Notes: generated by a model not told the origin, from the letters alone. A DNA stretch of 64,000 nt from CAJXYS01 sp913063035 (GCF_050586465.1 NZ_JBOCEG010000005.1:124001-188000), one strand, 5' to 3'. Shown: positions 15,657 to 25,063, counted from the first letter of the stretch. Numbers and translations are program-made.

Positions 15657-18074
15657 TCAGAAATCCAGGTTCTCGACGCTGAGCGCGTTCTGCTGGATGA
15701 ACTCGCGGCGGGGCTCCACGACGTCGCCCATCAGCTTGGTGAAGATGTCGTCGGCTTCGGCGACGTCCGCGACCCGGACCTGCAGCAATGTCCGCGCCTC
15801 CGGGTCCAGCGTCGTTTCCCAGAGCTGGTCGGGATTCATTTCGCCCAGGCCCTTGTACCGCTGCAGCGTGAGCCCGCGCTGCCCCTCGTCGAGGATGGCC
15901 TCGAGCAGCTCTGTCGGGCCATGGATCAGCTCGCGCTTTTCCTTGCGGCCCAGAACCGCCGGAACGCCGTAGATCTCTTGCAGGCTCTCCGTGAACCCGG
16001 CCAGCTTGCGCGCCTCGCCCGACCGCAACACCGGTCCGTCGAGCGTGCGCACCTCTTCGACGCCGCGCAGCACGCGCGTGAAGCGCAGACCCGCATCCTG
16101 GGTCGGACGACCCTGCCAGCCGCGTTCGTATTCGAGCGCCACGAGATCCAGCCGCTCGGCCACCGCGTCGGCAGTGGCCTGCGGATCGGCATCCACCTGT
16201 CCCGGCACGAGGGCCCCGGCGATCGCCGCCTGCTCGAGGATGTGGCGCGGGTAGTGCGTCGGGAAGGCGGTGAGCACGCGGCGCACCTGGCGCGCCTCCT
16301 CGACCAGCCGGGCCAGGTCCTGGCCGGTGATCTCCTCGCCGTTGCCAAGCCGCAGGACGGCGCCGTCGACGCCCTGTGCAATCAGGTAATCCTCGAGCGC
16401 CGGCTCATCCTTCAGGTACACCTCGGACTTGCCGCGCATCACCTTGTAGAGCGGCGGCTCCGCGATGTAGAGATGCCCGTTCTCGATGATCTCGGGCATC
16501 TGGCGGAAGAAGAAGGTCAGCAACAGCGTCCGGATATGGGCGCCGTCGACATCCGCGTCCGTCATGATGATGATCTTGTGATAGCGCAGCTTCGACAGGT
16601 CGAACTCGTCACGGCCGATCCCCGTGCCGAGCGCGGTGATCAGCGTGCCGATCTCCTGGCTCGACAGCATGCGGTCGAACCGGGCTCGTTCCACGTTCAG
16701 GATCTTGCCACGCAGCGGCAGCACCGCCTGGTTGGCCCGTGCCCGGCCCTGCTTGGCCGACCCGCCGGCCGAGTCGCCCTCGACGAGGAAAAGCTCCGAC
16801 AGCGCCGGGTCCTTTTCCTGGCAGTCGGCGAGTTTGCCCGGCAGCGAGGCGACGTCCATCGCCGTCTTGCGCCGTGTCAGCTCGCGCGCCTTGCGCGCGG
16901 CCTCGCGGGCCAGCGCGGCCTCGACGATCTTGCCCACGATCATCTTGGCCTCGTTCGGATGCTCTTCGAACCACTCCGAAAGCTTTTCGTTCAACAGCCC
17001 CTCGACCGCCGGGCGCACCTCCGAGCTGACGAGCTTGTCCTTGGTCTGCGAGCTGAATTTCGGATCCGGCACCTTGACCGACAACACGCAGGTGAGCCCC
17101 TCGCGGGCATCGTCGCCGGTGAAGGAGACCTTTTCCTTCTTCGCCAGTCCCGAGCTGCTGGCATAGAGGTTGATGGTTCGCGTCAACGCGCCCCGGAAGC
17201 CCGCCATATGCGTGCCGCCGTCGCGCTGCGGAATGTTGTTGGTAAAGGGCAGGACCGTCTCGTGGTAGCCGTCGTTCCACCACAGCGCCACCTCGATGCC
17301 GATGCCGTCACGTTCACCCTCGATATGGATGGGCTCGGTGATCATCGGATGCTTGTTGCGATCCAGGTAGCGCACGAATTCCCGCACGCCCCCGTCGTAA
17401 TGCATGTCGATTTCCTCGGCCTCGGCCGGGCGCTCGTCGCGCAGGCGGATATGCACGCCGGAATTCAGGAAGGCGAGTTCGCGCAGGCGGTGCTCGAGCG
17501 TCCTGAAACTGTAGTCGCGGTTCGAGAACGTATCCATCGAGGCGAGGAAGCGCACCTCGGTGCCGGTCTTGCCGCCGGAATCGCCCACCACCTCCAGATG
17601 CTGGGCGGTCTCGCCGCGTTCGAAACGGGCATGGTGTTCCTTGCCGTCCCGCCAGATGCGCAGCTCGAGCCAGTCGGACAGGGCATTGACCACGGAAACG
17701 CCGACGCCATGCAGGCCACCGGACACCTTGTAGGAATTCTGGTCGAATTTCCCCCCGGCATGGAGCTGGGTCATGATGACCTCGGCGGCCGAGACGCCCT
17801 CTCCCTGGTGGATGTCGACGGGGATGCCCCGACCGTTGTCGGTGACCGAGATGCTCTCGTCGGCATGAATCGTGACGGTCACCAGGTCGGCGTGCCCGGC
17901 AAGCGCCTCGTCGATGCCGTTGTCCACCACCTCGTAGACCATGTGGTGCAGGCCGGAGCCGTCATCGGTGTCACCGATATACATGCCCGGGCGTTTGCGA
18001 ACGGCCTCCAGGCCCTTGAGAACCTTGATGGATTCCGCGCCGTATGCCTGCCCGGCCTGGTTTTCTTCGGTCAT
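15657..18074 (-). CDS. gyrB: DNA gyrase subunit B
   Basis: An 805-residue GyrB, the ATPase subunit of the type II topoisomerase that adds negative supercoils. The GHKL ATPase domain (YEVVDNGIDEALAGHAD, GRGIPVD, GGLHGVGVSVVNALS) is followed by the transducer and a TOPRIM domain (ELFLVEGDSAGGSAKQGR and MTDADVDGAHIRTLLLTFFFR). The C-terminus QRYKGLGEMNPDQLWETT is canonical. A possible -10 (TATATC, 18111–18106 on the minus strand) lies in the 127-base gap before it, so gyrB may have its own promoter although it follows recF, a VOC gene and lysE on the same strand. Confidence 0.97.
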   Translation of the reverse strand: MTEENQAGQAYGAESIKVLKGLEAVRKRPGMYIGDTDDGSGLHHMVYEVVDNGIDEALAGHADLVTVTIHADESISVTDNGRGIPVDIHQGEGVSAAEVIMTQLHAGGKFDQNSYKVSGGLHGVGVSVVNALSDWLELRIWRDGKEHHARFERGETAQHLEVVGDSGGKTGTEVRFLASMDTFSNRDYSFRTLEHRLRELAFLNSGVHIRLRDERPAEAEEIDMHYDGGVREFVRYLDRNKHPMITEPIHIEGERDGIGIEVALWWNDGYHETVLPFTNNIPQRDGGTHMAGFRGALTRTINLYASSSGLAKKEKVSFTGDDAREGLTCVLSVKVPDPKFSSQTKDKLVSSEVRPAVEGLLNEKLSEWFEEHPNEAKMIVGKIVEAALAREAARKARELTRRKTAMDVASLPGKLADCQEKDPALSELFLVEGDSAGGSAKQGRARANQAVLPLRGKILNVERARFDRMLSSQEIGTLITALGTGIGRDEFDLSKLRYHKIIIMTDADVDGAHIRTLLLTFFFRQMPEIIENGHLYIAEPPLYKVMRGKSEVYLKDEPALEDYLIAQGVDGAVLRLGNGEEITGQDLARLVEEARQVRRVLTAFPTHYPRHILEQAAIAGALVPGQVDADPQATADAVAERLDLVALEYERGWQGRPTQDAGLRFTRVLRGVEEVRTLDGPVLRSGEARKLAGFTESLQEIYGVPAVLGRKEKRELIHGPTELLEAILDEGQRGLTLQRYKGLGEMNPDQLWETTLDPEARTLLQVRVADVAEADDIFTKLMGDVVEPRREFIQQNALSVENLDF

Positions 18075-18201
18075 GTCGGGAAACCCTCTTGTCTTTGGCC
18101 GACAGGATATAGGTTTCCCCCGGGAATGTCACGCCGCAAGCCCGACTATTTCCGTCGCGATTTCAGGGGCTTGGGATGATTCGAATCGGGGATCGGGCGG
18201 C

Positions 18202-18822
18202 TCAGGTGAAGGGGATCGCCAGGCCCACGGCGATCAGCAGAATGCCGGCCGCGATATTGGTCCGCCGCAGCGCGTCCGGCGAGGTCAGAACCGCCCGCAC
18301 CCTGTCGACGAACGCGGCCATGAACACGTTGCCCAGAAGGGGCACCAGCATCGATACGGCGCAGATCGCGGCGATGTCGAGCACGGTGATCCGGCTGATG
18401 TCGAAGAAGCCCGGCAACACCCCCATGTAGAACAGGATCGCCTTGGGATTGCCGATGATCACCAGCACCCCCGCCCAGAAGCCGGCCCACATGCCGGGCC
18501 GGGTCAGGCGGCTGTCCCCGTCGATCTTGCGGTCGGCGTGCCGGATCAGGAGCGTCCCCATCACCAGGAAGATCAGGCTCGCGCCATAGCGCAGCGCGAT
18601 CAGGAAATCGGAATAGACCGAAACGATCCAGGCAACGCCGAAAATCGCCAGCAGCGGCCAGAGCGCATCGCCGATCACCACGCCCAGCGCCAGGGGCCAG
18701 GCGGCATGGAACCCGCCCGATAGCGCGCGCGCCAGCAGCGCGACCCAGACCGGCCCCGGCGTCAGGAAGAGCGCCAGGACGGCACCGGCATAAAGCAGAA
18801 GCTGCGCGGCGGTGACCGTCAT
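18202..18822 (-). CDS. LysE-family amino-acid exporter
   Basis: A 206-residue RhtB/LysE-type exporter with about six transmembrane helices. The family signatures are FLTPGPVWVALLARALSGGFHAA near the N-terminus and VIIGNPKAILFYMGVLPGFF in the middle. It probably exports an amino acid or related compound; the substrate is not readable. GGAGG lies before the ATG, which overlaps the stop of the VOC gene (ATGA), showing the two are co-translated. Confidence 0.85.
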   Translation of the reverse strand: MTVTAAQLLLYAGAVLALFLTPGPVWVALLARALSGGFHAAWPLALGVVIGDALWPLLAIFGVAWIVSVYSDFLIALRYGASLIFLVMGTLLIRHADRKIDGDSRLTRPGMWAGFWAGVLVIIGNPKAILFYMGVLPGFFDISRITVLDIAAICAVSMLVPLLGNVFMAAFVDRVRAVLTSPDALRRTNIAAGILLIAVGLAIPFT

Positions 18823-19253
18823 GGCGCCTCCGGCAGGGTGACCGCCCCGGCGTCGTCGAGCGGCCAGAACGGGTTCATCGCCATTTCCCACACATGCCCG
18901 TCCGGATCGGCCCAGTAGCCGGAATACCCGCCCCAGAAGACCGTCTCCGGTGGCTTCAGCGCCGTCGCGCCGGCCGCCAGCGCCGCGGCAAAGGCCGCGT
19001 CGACCGCGGCCTCGGTGGCGAAATTCTGCGCCAGCGTCACCGCCCCGGTGCCCAGTGCCGCGTCCGGCCGGCCCTGGTCGGCGGCGAGCGCGGCGCGCCC
19101 GAAGAGCGTCAGGACCTGGCCCGGCAGCCGGAAAAACGCGACGGCCTCCTGCGAGGCGGGCGCTTCCCGCCAGCCCAGCGCCTTGTAGAAGGCCCGCGAC
19201 CGGGCAAGGTCCGAACAGCCGAGCGTGATGACGCTGATGCGTTGCGGGGTCAT
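18819..19253 (-). CDS. VOC-family (glyoxalase-like) protein
   Basis: A 144-residue vicinal-oxygen-chelate protein with two beta-alpha-beta-beta-beta modules (ISVITLGCSDLARSRAFYKALGW and the second ending GGYSGYWADPDGHVWEMAMNPF). The ADPDGHVWE motif gives one metal-ligand glutamate, but the first module lacks an obvious histidine ligand, so the metal chemistry is unclear. It starts four bases after the recF stop and its own stop overlaps the lysE start; both small genes are inserted between recF and gyrB. Confidence 0.8.
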   Translation of the reverse strand: MTPQRISVITLGCSDLARSRAFYKALGWREAPASQEAVAFFRLPGQVLTLFGRAALAADQGRPDAALGTGAVTLAQNFATEAAVDAAFAAALAAGATALKPPETVFWGGYSGYWADPDGHVWEMAMNPFWPLDDAGAVTLPEAP

Positions 19254-19257
19254 GATC

Positions 19258-20361
19258 CTACGTCGCCTCCACCCGTGACAGTCCGTCCGCCGCGGTGACG
19301 TGCAGATACGCCGCCCGCGCGCCCAACGCCTCGAACAGCTCGCGCCCGGTCCCCGTCATCCAGGCCTGCGCGCCGAGCGCCACGATCTCGTCGTAGAGCG
19401 CCGCGCGCCGGTCGGCATCGAGATGCGCCGCCACCTCGTCGAGCAGCAGGATCGGCGGCGCGCCGAAATCCTCCGCAAGGGCGCGGGCATTGGCAAGCAC
19501 CAGCGAGACCAGCAGCGCCTTTTGCTCGCCGGTCGAACAGAGGCGTGCCGCGATGCCCTTGGCCGCGTAGACGCCGACAAGATCCGCGCGATGCGGCCCG
19601 GCCAGCGTGCGCCCGGCCTGCAGGTCGCGGGGGCGGCCCCGGGCCAGCGCGTCCGCCAGCGCCTCGGCCGTTTCGGGCAACGCCACGCCGTCGGGCCCTT
19701 CCAGCGCCAGCTCCGCCGCGGGAAACGCCGTCTCGGCCCCGGCCTGCGCGGTCGCCAGGCGGTGCAACGCCGCCAGCCGGTTCTGCATGATGTCGGCCCC
19801 GTGTGCCGCCATCTGCCGCTCGAGCGCAGCGTACCAGCCCGGATCCTCGACACCCTCCTTCAGAAGGCGGTTGCGCTCGCGCATGGCCTTCTCGTAGGCG
19901 AGCACCGCCTCGGCATGGTCGGGCGTCAGGCTCATCGTCATCCGGTCGAGAAAACGCCGCCGCCCTTCCGCGCCCTCGATCCAGAGCCGATCCATCGACG
20001 GTACCAGCCAGAGCACCCGCAGCAAGCGACCCAGCGCGACCTGCGGGGACGCCTTGCCATCGATCCGCACCTGCCGGGGGCCGGCATCCTCCACCCAGGT
20101 CTCGACCTCGTGGCTCGACCCGGGCGTCTCGACCAGCGCCGACACCTTCCAGCCCGGGGCGCCCGGGCGCGCCATCTCGTCGGCGCCGGCCCGGCGCAAC
20201 CCGCGCCCCGGCGAGAGCAGGGAGATCGCTTCGAGGATATTCGTCTTGCCGGCGCCGTTCGGGCCGTGGATCGCGACCGGGCGCCCGTCGCACGACATCC
20301 GCAGCGCCGCATGGGACCGGAACTGCGCCAGCGTCAGTCCTGTCAGCGCCAGCCGGGGCAT
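19258..20361 (-). CDS. recF: DNA recombination/repair protein RecF
   Basis: A 367-residue SMC-like ATPase that binds single-strand gaps and helps load RecA with RecO and RecR. Walker A is GPNGAGKT (33–40). The ABC signature region appears in STGEQKALLVSLVLANARAL, and Walker B in PILLLDEVAAHLDADRR. It lies 67 bases downstream of dnaN, keeping the classic dnaA-dnaN-recF order, and is followed after four bases by the VOC gene. Confidence 0.95.
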   Translation of the reverse strand: MPRLALTGLTLAQFRSHAALRMSCDGRPVAIHGPNGAGKTNILEAISLLSPGRGLRRAGADEMARPGAPGWKVSALVETPGSSHEVETWVEDAGPRQVRIDGKASPQVALGRLLRVLWLVPSMDRLWIEGAEGRRRFLDRMTMSLTPDHAEAVLAYEKAMRERNRLLKEGVEDPGWYAALERQMAAHGADIMQNRLAALHRLATAQAGAETAFPAAELALEGPDGVALPETAEALADALARGRPRDLQAGRTLAGPHRADLVGVYAAKGIAARLCSTGEQKALLVSLVLANARALAEDFGAPPILLLDEVAAHLDADRRAALYDEIVALGAQAWMTGTGRELFEALGARAAYLHVTAADGLSRVEAT

Positions 20362-20428
20362 GGAACGGCCTTTCCAAGTGGCGGAAATATCCCCGCCGGA
20401 GGCATGATCCGCCGCGAAGCGGCCAGGA

Positions 20429-21547
20429 TCACACCCGCATCGGCATGACGACGTAGATCGCCGAGGTGTCGTCGCCCTCGCGCATCAGCGTCGGGTCGCC
20501 GGCGGAATTGAACAGGAACACGGCGTTCTCGCGATCGACCTGGCTTGCGATCTCCAGCAGATACTTGGCGTTGAAGCCGATCTCGAGGCGCTCGTCGCCA
20601 TAGGCCACGGCCAGTTCCTCCTCGGCCGCGCCCGCGTCCGGGGCATTGACCGACAGCACCAGCCGGTCCTCGTCAAGCTGCAGCTTGACCGCGCGCGACC
20701 GCTCCGACGACACCGTCGCCACGCGGTCGACGGCCTTGGCGAACTCCGCCGCGTCGACCTCGAGCTTGCGGGTGTTGCCCATGGGAATGACCCGCGTGTA
20801 ATCGGGAAAGGTGCCGTCGATCACCTTGGAGGTCAGCGTGATCTCGGGCGTGGCGAAGCGCACCTTGGTTTCACTGACCGAAACCGCGATCTCGGTGTCG
20901 TCGTCGTCCAGAAGCTTGCGCAGCTCGCCGACGGTCTTGCGGGGCACGATCACGCCCGGCATGTCCTCGGCGCCGGCGGGCAGCGGCGCGTCGATCCGGG
21001 CGAGCCGGTGGCCATCGGTGGCGACGCAGCGCAGCACGCGGCCGTCTTCGCCCTCGGCGACGTGCATGTAGACGCCGTTCAGGTAATACCGCGTCTCCTC
21101 GGTCGAGATGGCGAATTTCGACTTGTCGAAAAGCCGGCGCAGCACGGGGGCGGGCGCGGCGAAATTCGAACTGTATTCCGACGACGCCATCACCGGGAAA
21201 TCTTCCTTGGGCAGCGTCGCAAGCGAGAAGTTGGAGCGCCCGGCGCTGACCTCGAGCCGGCCCGAGGCGCCGTCATCGGCCAGCGTGACCAGCGCACCGT
21301 CGGGCAGCTTGCGCACGATCTCGTGGAGCGTGTGGGCCGCAACGGTTGTCGCGCCCGACCGCTCGACCTGGGCCACGGCCTTGTCCACCACCTCGATGTC
21401 GAGATCGGTGGCGCGAAAGCTGACGGAATCGCCGTCGGCCTCGATCAACACATTGGCGAGGATCGGGATGGTGTTCCGGCGTTCGACGACGGATTGCGCC
21501 TGGGCCATCGCCTTGAGCAGCGCGGCACGCTCTATGCTGATCTTCAT
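20429..21547 (-). CDS. dnaN: DNA polymerase III sliding clamp, beta subunit
   Basis: A 372-residue beta clamp built of three similar domains, starting MKISIERAALLKAMAQAQSV and ending with the family tail YVVMPMRV. It forms a ring on DNA that gives polymerase III its processivity. It lies 124 bases after dnaA; that gap could hold a promoter, though none is obvious. recF follows. Confidence 0.97.
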   Translation of the reverse strand: MKISIERAALLKAMAQAQSVVERRNTIPILANVLIEADGDSVSFRATDLDIEVVDKAVAQVERSGATTVAAHTLHEIVRKLPDGALVTLADDGASGRLEVSAGRSNFSLATLPKEDFPVMASSEYSSNFAAPAPVLRRLFDKSKFAISTEETRYYLNGVYMHVAEGEDGRVLRCVATDGHRLARIDAPLPAGAEDMPGVIVPRKTVGELRKLLDDDDTEIAVSVSETKVRFATPEITLTSKVIDGTFPDYTRVIPMGNTRKLEVDAAEFAKAVDRVATVSSERSRAVKLQLDEDRLVLSVNAPDAGAAEEELAVAYGDERLEIGFNAKYLLEIASQVDRENAVFLFNSAGDPTLMREGDDTSAIYVVMPMRV

Positions 21548-21671
21548 ACCCTCGTTCCTTCGGCTGTCGGGGCGGCGAGACTAGCCGAACCGACCCGTAA
21601 CACAATGGTTTTCTCAGGACTGTCCGACGAACCGGGCAGAGGGTCAAGAGGCGCGCCGCCACGCGCGCCCC

Positions 21672-23060
21672 TCACGCCTCCAGCATGCGGCGCAGAAGTT
21701 CCACGTCCTCGTCGATCTGGTTGTCGACGGCGCGCAGTTCCTCGATCTTGCGCACGGCGTGGATCACCGTCGTGTGGTCGCGCCCGCCGAAGCGCCGGCC
21801 GATCTCGGGCAGGGACTTGGACGTCAGCGTCTTGGCCAGGAACATCGCCACCTGCCGCGGCCGCGCGATGGTGCGGGTGCGCCGCGTCGACAGCAGGTCC
21901 GTCATCCGCAGATTGTAGTGGTCGGCCACCTTGCGGATGATCTCGTCGATGGTGACCTTGCGATCGGAGGCCCGCAGGATATCGGCCAGGCAGTCCTGCG
22001 CCAGGTCCAGTGTCACCTCGCGCCCGACCAGCGAGGCAAACGCGAAGAGCCGCGTCAGCGCGCCCTCGAGGACCCGCACGTTCGTCGAGATGCGGTGCGC
22101 GAGGAATTCGAGCACGCCGTCCGCGATCTTGAGATCGGGATACATGCTGCGCTGCGCCTCGACCTTCTGCTGGAGGATCCCGAGCCGCAGTTCGTAATCC
22201 GTCGGGTGCAGGTCAACCACCAGGCCCCATTGCAGGCGCGACTTGATGCGTTCCTCCAGCCCGTCGATCTCGCCCGGCGCCCGGTCCGCCGAGATGATGA
22301 TCTGCTTGTTCTGGTCCACCAGCGCGTTGAAGGTGTGGAAGAACTCGTCCTGGGTCGAGTCCTTGCCGGCGATGAACTGCACGTCGTCGACCATCAGAAC
22401 GTCGACGGAGCGGAACAGCTCCTTGAAGCCGATCATGTCCTTGAAGCGCAAGGCCTGGACGAAGCGGTACATGAACTGCTCGGCCGAGAGATAGACGACC
22501 TTGGCCCGCGGGTTCCGCCGCTGCAGGTCCCAGGCGATGGCGTGCATCAGGTGCGTCTTGCCAAGCCCCACCCCGCCATAGAGGAACAGCGGGTTGAAGG
22601 TGACCGACCCGCCCTCGGCCACGCGGCGGGCGGCGGCATGGGCCAGCTCGTTCGGCTTGCCGACCACGAAGGTCTCGAAGGTGAAGCGGACATCGAGCGG
22701 CGCGCCCGGCAGGTCGATGTCGTCGCGGCCGGGCGCATCCGGCGCGACCATGGTCTCGTCTGCCGGCGCCTCCGCCGGAGCCGCCCGGTCGGCCTCGGGG
22801 GTCTCGACGGCGGCGCCGCCCGATTTCACGCAGAAGTCGAGCCGGTGCACGTCCATGTCGTTGCGCCCGAGGGTGCGCAGGATCTCGTCGCCGAAGTTCC
22901 GCGACACCCAGGTCCCCATGAAGGAGGTCGGCACGAAGAACCGCGCCACCCCGTCGGAGATTTCTCCGAACTCGAGGGGCTCTATCCAGTTCTTGAAGGC
23001 ATCTTTTCCAACCGATTGCAAAAGCTCAGAGCGTACACGTCCCCAAGTGTCGTGCGTCAT
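21672..23060 (-). CDS. dnaA: chromosomal replication initiator DnaA
   Basis: A 462-residue DnaA. Domain I is the N-terminal 75 residues (THDTWGRVRSELLQ); domain II is an acidic, Ala/Pro-rich linker (about 85–120); domain III is the AAA+ module with Walker A GGVGLGKT (162–169) and Walker B MVDDVQFIAGK. Domain IV binds DNA through GGRDHTTVIHAVRKIEEL. It melts oriC when ATP-bound. The ATG at 23060 is preferred; a TTG two codons earlier is also possible. A rhodanese gene ends 23 bases upstream on the same strand. I see no cluster of DnaA boxes here. Confidence 0.97.
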   Translation of the reverse strand: MTHDTWGRVRSELLQSVGKDAFKNWIEPLEFGEISDGVARFFVPTSFMGTWVSRNFGDEILRTLGRNDMDVHRLDFCVKSGGAAVETPEADRAAPAEAPADETMVAPDAPGRDDIDLPGAPLDVRFTFETFVVGKPNELAHAAARRVAEGGSVTFNPLFLYGGVGLGKTHLMHAIAWDLQRRNPRAKVVYLSAEQFMYRFVQALRFKDMIGFKELFRSVDVLMVDDVQFIAGKDSTQDEFFHTFNALVDQNKQIIISADRAPGEIDGLEERIKSRLQWGLVVDLHPTDYELRLGILQQKVEAQRSMYPDLKIADGVLEFLAHRISTNVRVLEGALTRLFAFASLVGREVTLDLAQDCLADILRASDRKVTIDEIIRKVADHYNLRMTDLLSTRRTRTIARPRQVAMFLAKTLTSKSLPEIGRRFGGRDHTTVIHAVRKIEELRAVDNQIDEDVELLRRMLEA

Positions 23061-23083
23061 TTCCAACCCGTCATTTTATTCGT

Positions 23084-23533
23084 TCAAGACTGCCGCCAGG
23101 GCAGCCCCCGGGCCTTCCAACCATTGGTCGTGCCCCGGTGTTTATTTGCATCCAAATCGCCCTCGAAGCCCTCGGCCACGTTAATACACTCGGCCCTTTG
23201 CCCGCGCGCCTGGAGTTCCGCAGCGAAAGCGGTGGCAGCCTCCATGGAACGCGCCCCGGACCGGCAGATGAAGAAGACCTTGGACGGCAGCGTGTCCCCG
23301 AACTCTTCCATCAGCGCCGCGGAGAATGCCGGGTTGACCGCCATGTCGGGGAACTGGCGCCACTCGTGCAGGATCACCGAGCGGCTCAGCGTCGACAGGT
23401 CGGGCACACCGACAAACCCCCATTCCGGCCGGGTTCTGACATCGATCAGCACGGCATCCGGAGTATCTTGCAGCTCTTTCCAGGTTTCGTCAGGCAATAC
23501 CTCGGAAACGCTCGGACTCCGGTCCGCGCTCAT
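23084..23533 (-). CDS. single-domain rhodanese
   Basis: A 149-residue rhodanese-like protein with Cys90 in the loop ICRSGARSM. The N-terminal part ends in LIDVRTRPEWGFVGVPDL, the usual CH2A-type motif. It probably carries persulfide sulfur; the acceptor is unknown. The ATG at 23533 follows GGGGGAAG; a TTG five codons earlier is possible. It lies between the rpsT terminator and dnaA, only 23 bases from dnaA, so the two may share a transcript. Confidence 0.85.
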   Translation of the reverse strand: MSADRSPSVSEVLPDETWKELQDTPDAVLIDVRTRPEWGFVGVPDLSTLSRSVILHEWRQFPDMAVNPAFSAALMEEFGDTLPSKVFFICRSGARSMEAATAFAAELQARGQRAECINVAEGFEGDLDANKHRGTTNGWKARGLPWRQS

Positions 23534-23726
23534 CGCAGCTTCCCCCAAAGGCGGTTTGAATCGCTTGTCGAAGCTAGCAACAGGCTCACATGGGCGGCAA
23601 CTTATCTTCGCGCTTGACTCTAAGCTTGCTGATTCCGAATCCCCGAAACTGTTACAGAAACGTCGCAGCCGGCAACCGACGCGGGTTCAGGACGCCCATT
23701 CGATGGGCAATCGACCACCCGAAACG

Positions 23727-23753
23727 CAAAAGGCGCGCCCGGAGGCGCGCCTT
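23727..23753 (-). terminator. intrinsic terminator of rpsT
   Basis: AAGGCGCGCC (23730–23739) and GGCGCGCCTT (23744–23753) form a perfect ten-pair stem with a CGGA loop. Read on the minus strand it is followed by TTTTGCG. It lies 33 bases beyond the rpsT stop. The remaining upstream bases (23549–23726) hold no gene; they should contain the promoter of the rhodanese-dnaA unit, but no clear hexamers are seen. Confidence 0.75.
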
Positions 23754-23785
23754 GCTGTCATCAAACCGTCAATGGAGCGGACGGC

Positions 23786-24052
23786 TCAGGCGCCGAGCGC
23801 CTTAACCCGGGCCGACAGGCGCGAAAGTTTGCGCGACGCGGTGTTCTTGTGCATCACGCCCTTGGTGACGCCGCGCATCAGTTCGGGCTGAGCCTTGCGC
23901 AGCGCCTCGGCCGCGGCTTCCTTGTTGCCGCCGGCGATCGCTTCCTCGACCTGGCGCAGATAGGTGCGGATGCGCGACCGGCGCGCCTTGTTGACGGCAT
24001 AGCGGCGCTCGTTCTGACGGGCGCGTTTCTTGGACTGGGGCGTATTGGCCAT
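23786..24052 (-). CDS. rpsT: 30S ribosomal protein S20
   Basis: An 88-residue basic helical protein that binds the 5' domain of 16S rRNA. The N-terminus MANTPQSKKRARQNERRYAVNKARRS is diagnostic, and the C-terminal KNTASRKLSRLSARVKAL is typical. Base AGGGAAC lies before the ATG. It has its own terminator. The 174 bases upstream (24053–24226) hold its promoter region and the terminator of the hydratase gene. Confidence 0.97.
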   Translation of the reverse strand: MANTPQSKKRARQNERRYAVNKARRSRIRTYLRQVEEAIAGGNKEAAAEALRKAQPELMRGVTKGVMHKNTASRKLSRLSARVKALGA

Positions 24053-24197
24053 GTGCGTGTTCCCTTCGTGGGGTCGGTATCAATTTGCGTTTGCGCGGGA
24101 TGACCCCACCCCGGGTTCGCTACCGGGCGATTCTGGCCAAGGCGGGCCTCACGCGCATGTCTGGACCGGGCGTATAGAGAAAAGCCTGGCGATTGCA

Positions 24198-24219
24198 AAG
24201 GCCCTTTTTGGCGGGCCTT
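24198..24219 (-). terminator. probable terminator of the enoyl-CoA hydratase gene
   Basis: AAGGCCC (24198–24204) pairs with GGGCCTT (24213–24219). On the minus strand it lies seven bases after the hydratase stop and is followed by TTGC. The U-run is weak. Confidence 0.45.
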
Positions 24220-24226
24220 GCCGGGA

Positions 24227-25003
24227 TCACTTGTCGCGGAACTGCGGCTCGCGCTTCTCGAGGAAGGCGGACATGCCCTCTTTCTGGTCTTCCGTGGCGA
24301 AGAGCGAGTGGAAGAGGCGACGCTCGAAGAGCAGCCCCTCGCGCAGCGTCGTCTCGTAGGACCGGTTCACCGCTTCCTTCACCGCCAGCGTCGTGATCTG
24401 CGATTTCTCGGCGATCTTCTGGGCGGCGGCCATCGCCTCGTCCATGAGCTTCTTGGCGGGCACCACGCGGCTGACGAGCCCGGCGCGTTCAGCCTCTTCG
24501 GCATCCATGAAGCGCCCGGTCAGATGCATGTCCATCGACTTCGACTTGCCGACGAACTTGGTCAGGCGCTGGGTTCCGCCGATGCCGGCGACCACGCCGA
24601 GATTGATCTCGGGCTGGCCGAACTTCGCCGTGTCGGCCGCGATGATGAAGTCGCACATCATCGCCAGTTCGCAGCCCCCGCCCAGCGCGTAGCCGGCCAC
24701 CGCCGCGATGATCGGCTTGCGACAGCGAAGCATCTGCTCGACCTCGGCGCCGAACAGATCCTCGGTGAAAACCTCGACGAAGCTCTTCTCGGACATCTCC
24801 TTGATATCCGCCCCGGCCGCGAAGGCCTTGGACGACCCGGTCAGCACGATCGCGCGGACCTTGTCGTTGTCTTCGGCTGCCTTCAGCGCCTTGGCGAGCT
24901 CGGACAGCAGCGTGCTGTTGAGCGCGTTCAGCGCGTCCGGTCTGTTGAGCTTTATCAGCGCGACGTGGTCCTCGACCTCGACGATCAGCGTCTCGTAAGC
25001 CAT
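24227..25003 (-). CDS. enoyl-CoA hydratase
   Basis: A 258-residue crotonase-fold enzyme, close to short-chain enoyl-CoA hydratases. The oxyanion-hole segment AFAAGADIKEMSEKSF and the catalytic region CELAMMCDFIIAADTAKFGQPEINLGVVAGIGGTQRL carry the two conserved glutamates of the family. It hydrates trans-2-enoyl-CoA in beta-oxidation or polyhydroxyalkanoate metabolism. It is a single gene on the minus strand between mutM and rpsT. Confidence 0.93.
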   Translation of the reverse strand: MAYETLIVEVEDHVALIKLNRPDALNALNSTLLSELAKALKAAEDNDKVRAIVLTGSSKAFAAGADIKEMSEKSFVEVFTEDLFGAEVEQMLRCRKPIIAAVAGYALGGGCELAMMCDFIIAADTAKFGQPEINLGVVAGIGGTQRLTKFVGKSKSMDMHLTGRFMDAEEAERAGLVSRVVPAKKLMDEAMAAAQKIAEKSQITTLAVKEAVNRSYETTLREGLLFERRLFHSLFATEDQKEGMSAFLEKREPQFRDK

Positions 25004-25063
25004 CCGGGAACCCTTTTGATGATCTCGGCCAGATTCCTTACCAGCTATCGGCCCGCGTTCAAC

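Noticed and set aside
15921..18179. A 752-codon open frame on the plus strand
   Set aside because: It mirrors gyrB, a certain gene, and encodes no recognisable domain.
21548..24226. Replication origin next to dnaA
   Set aside because: No cluster of TTATCCACA-like boxes or AT-rich unwinding region is visible; in this group the origin is often elsewhere.
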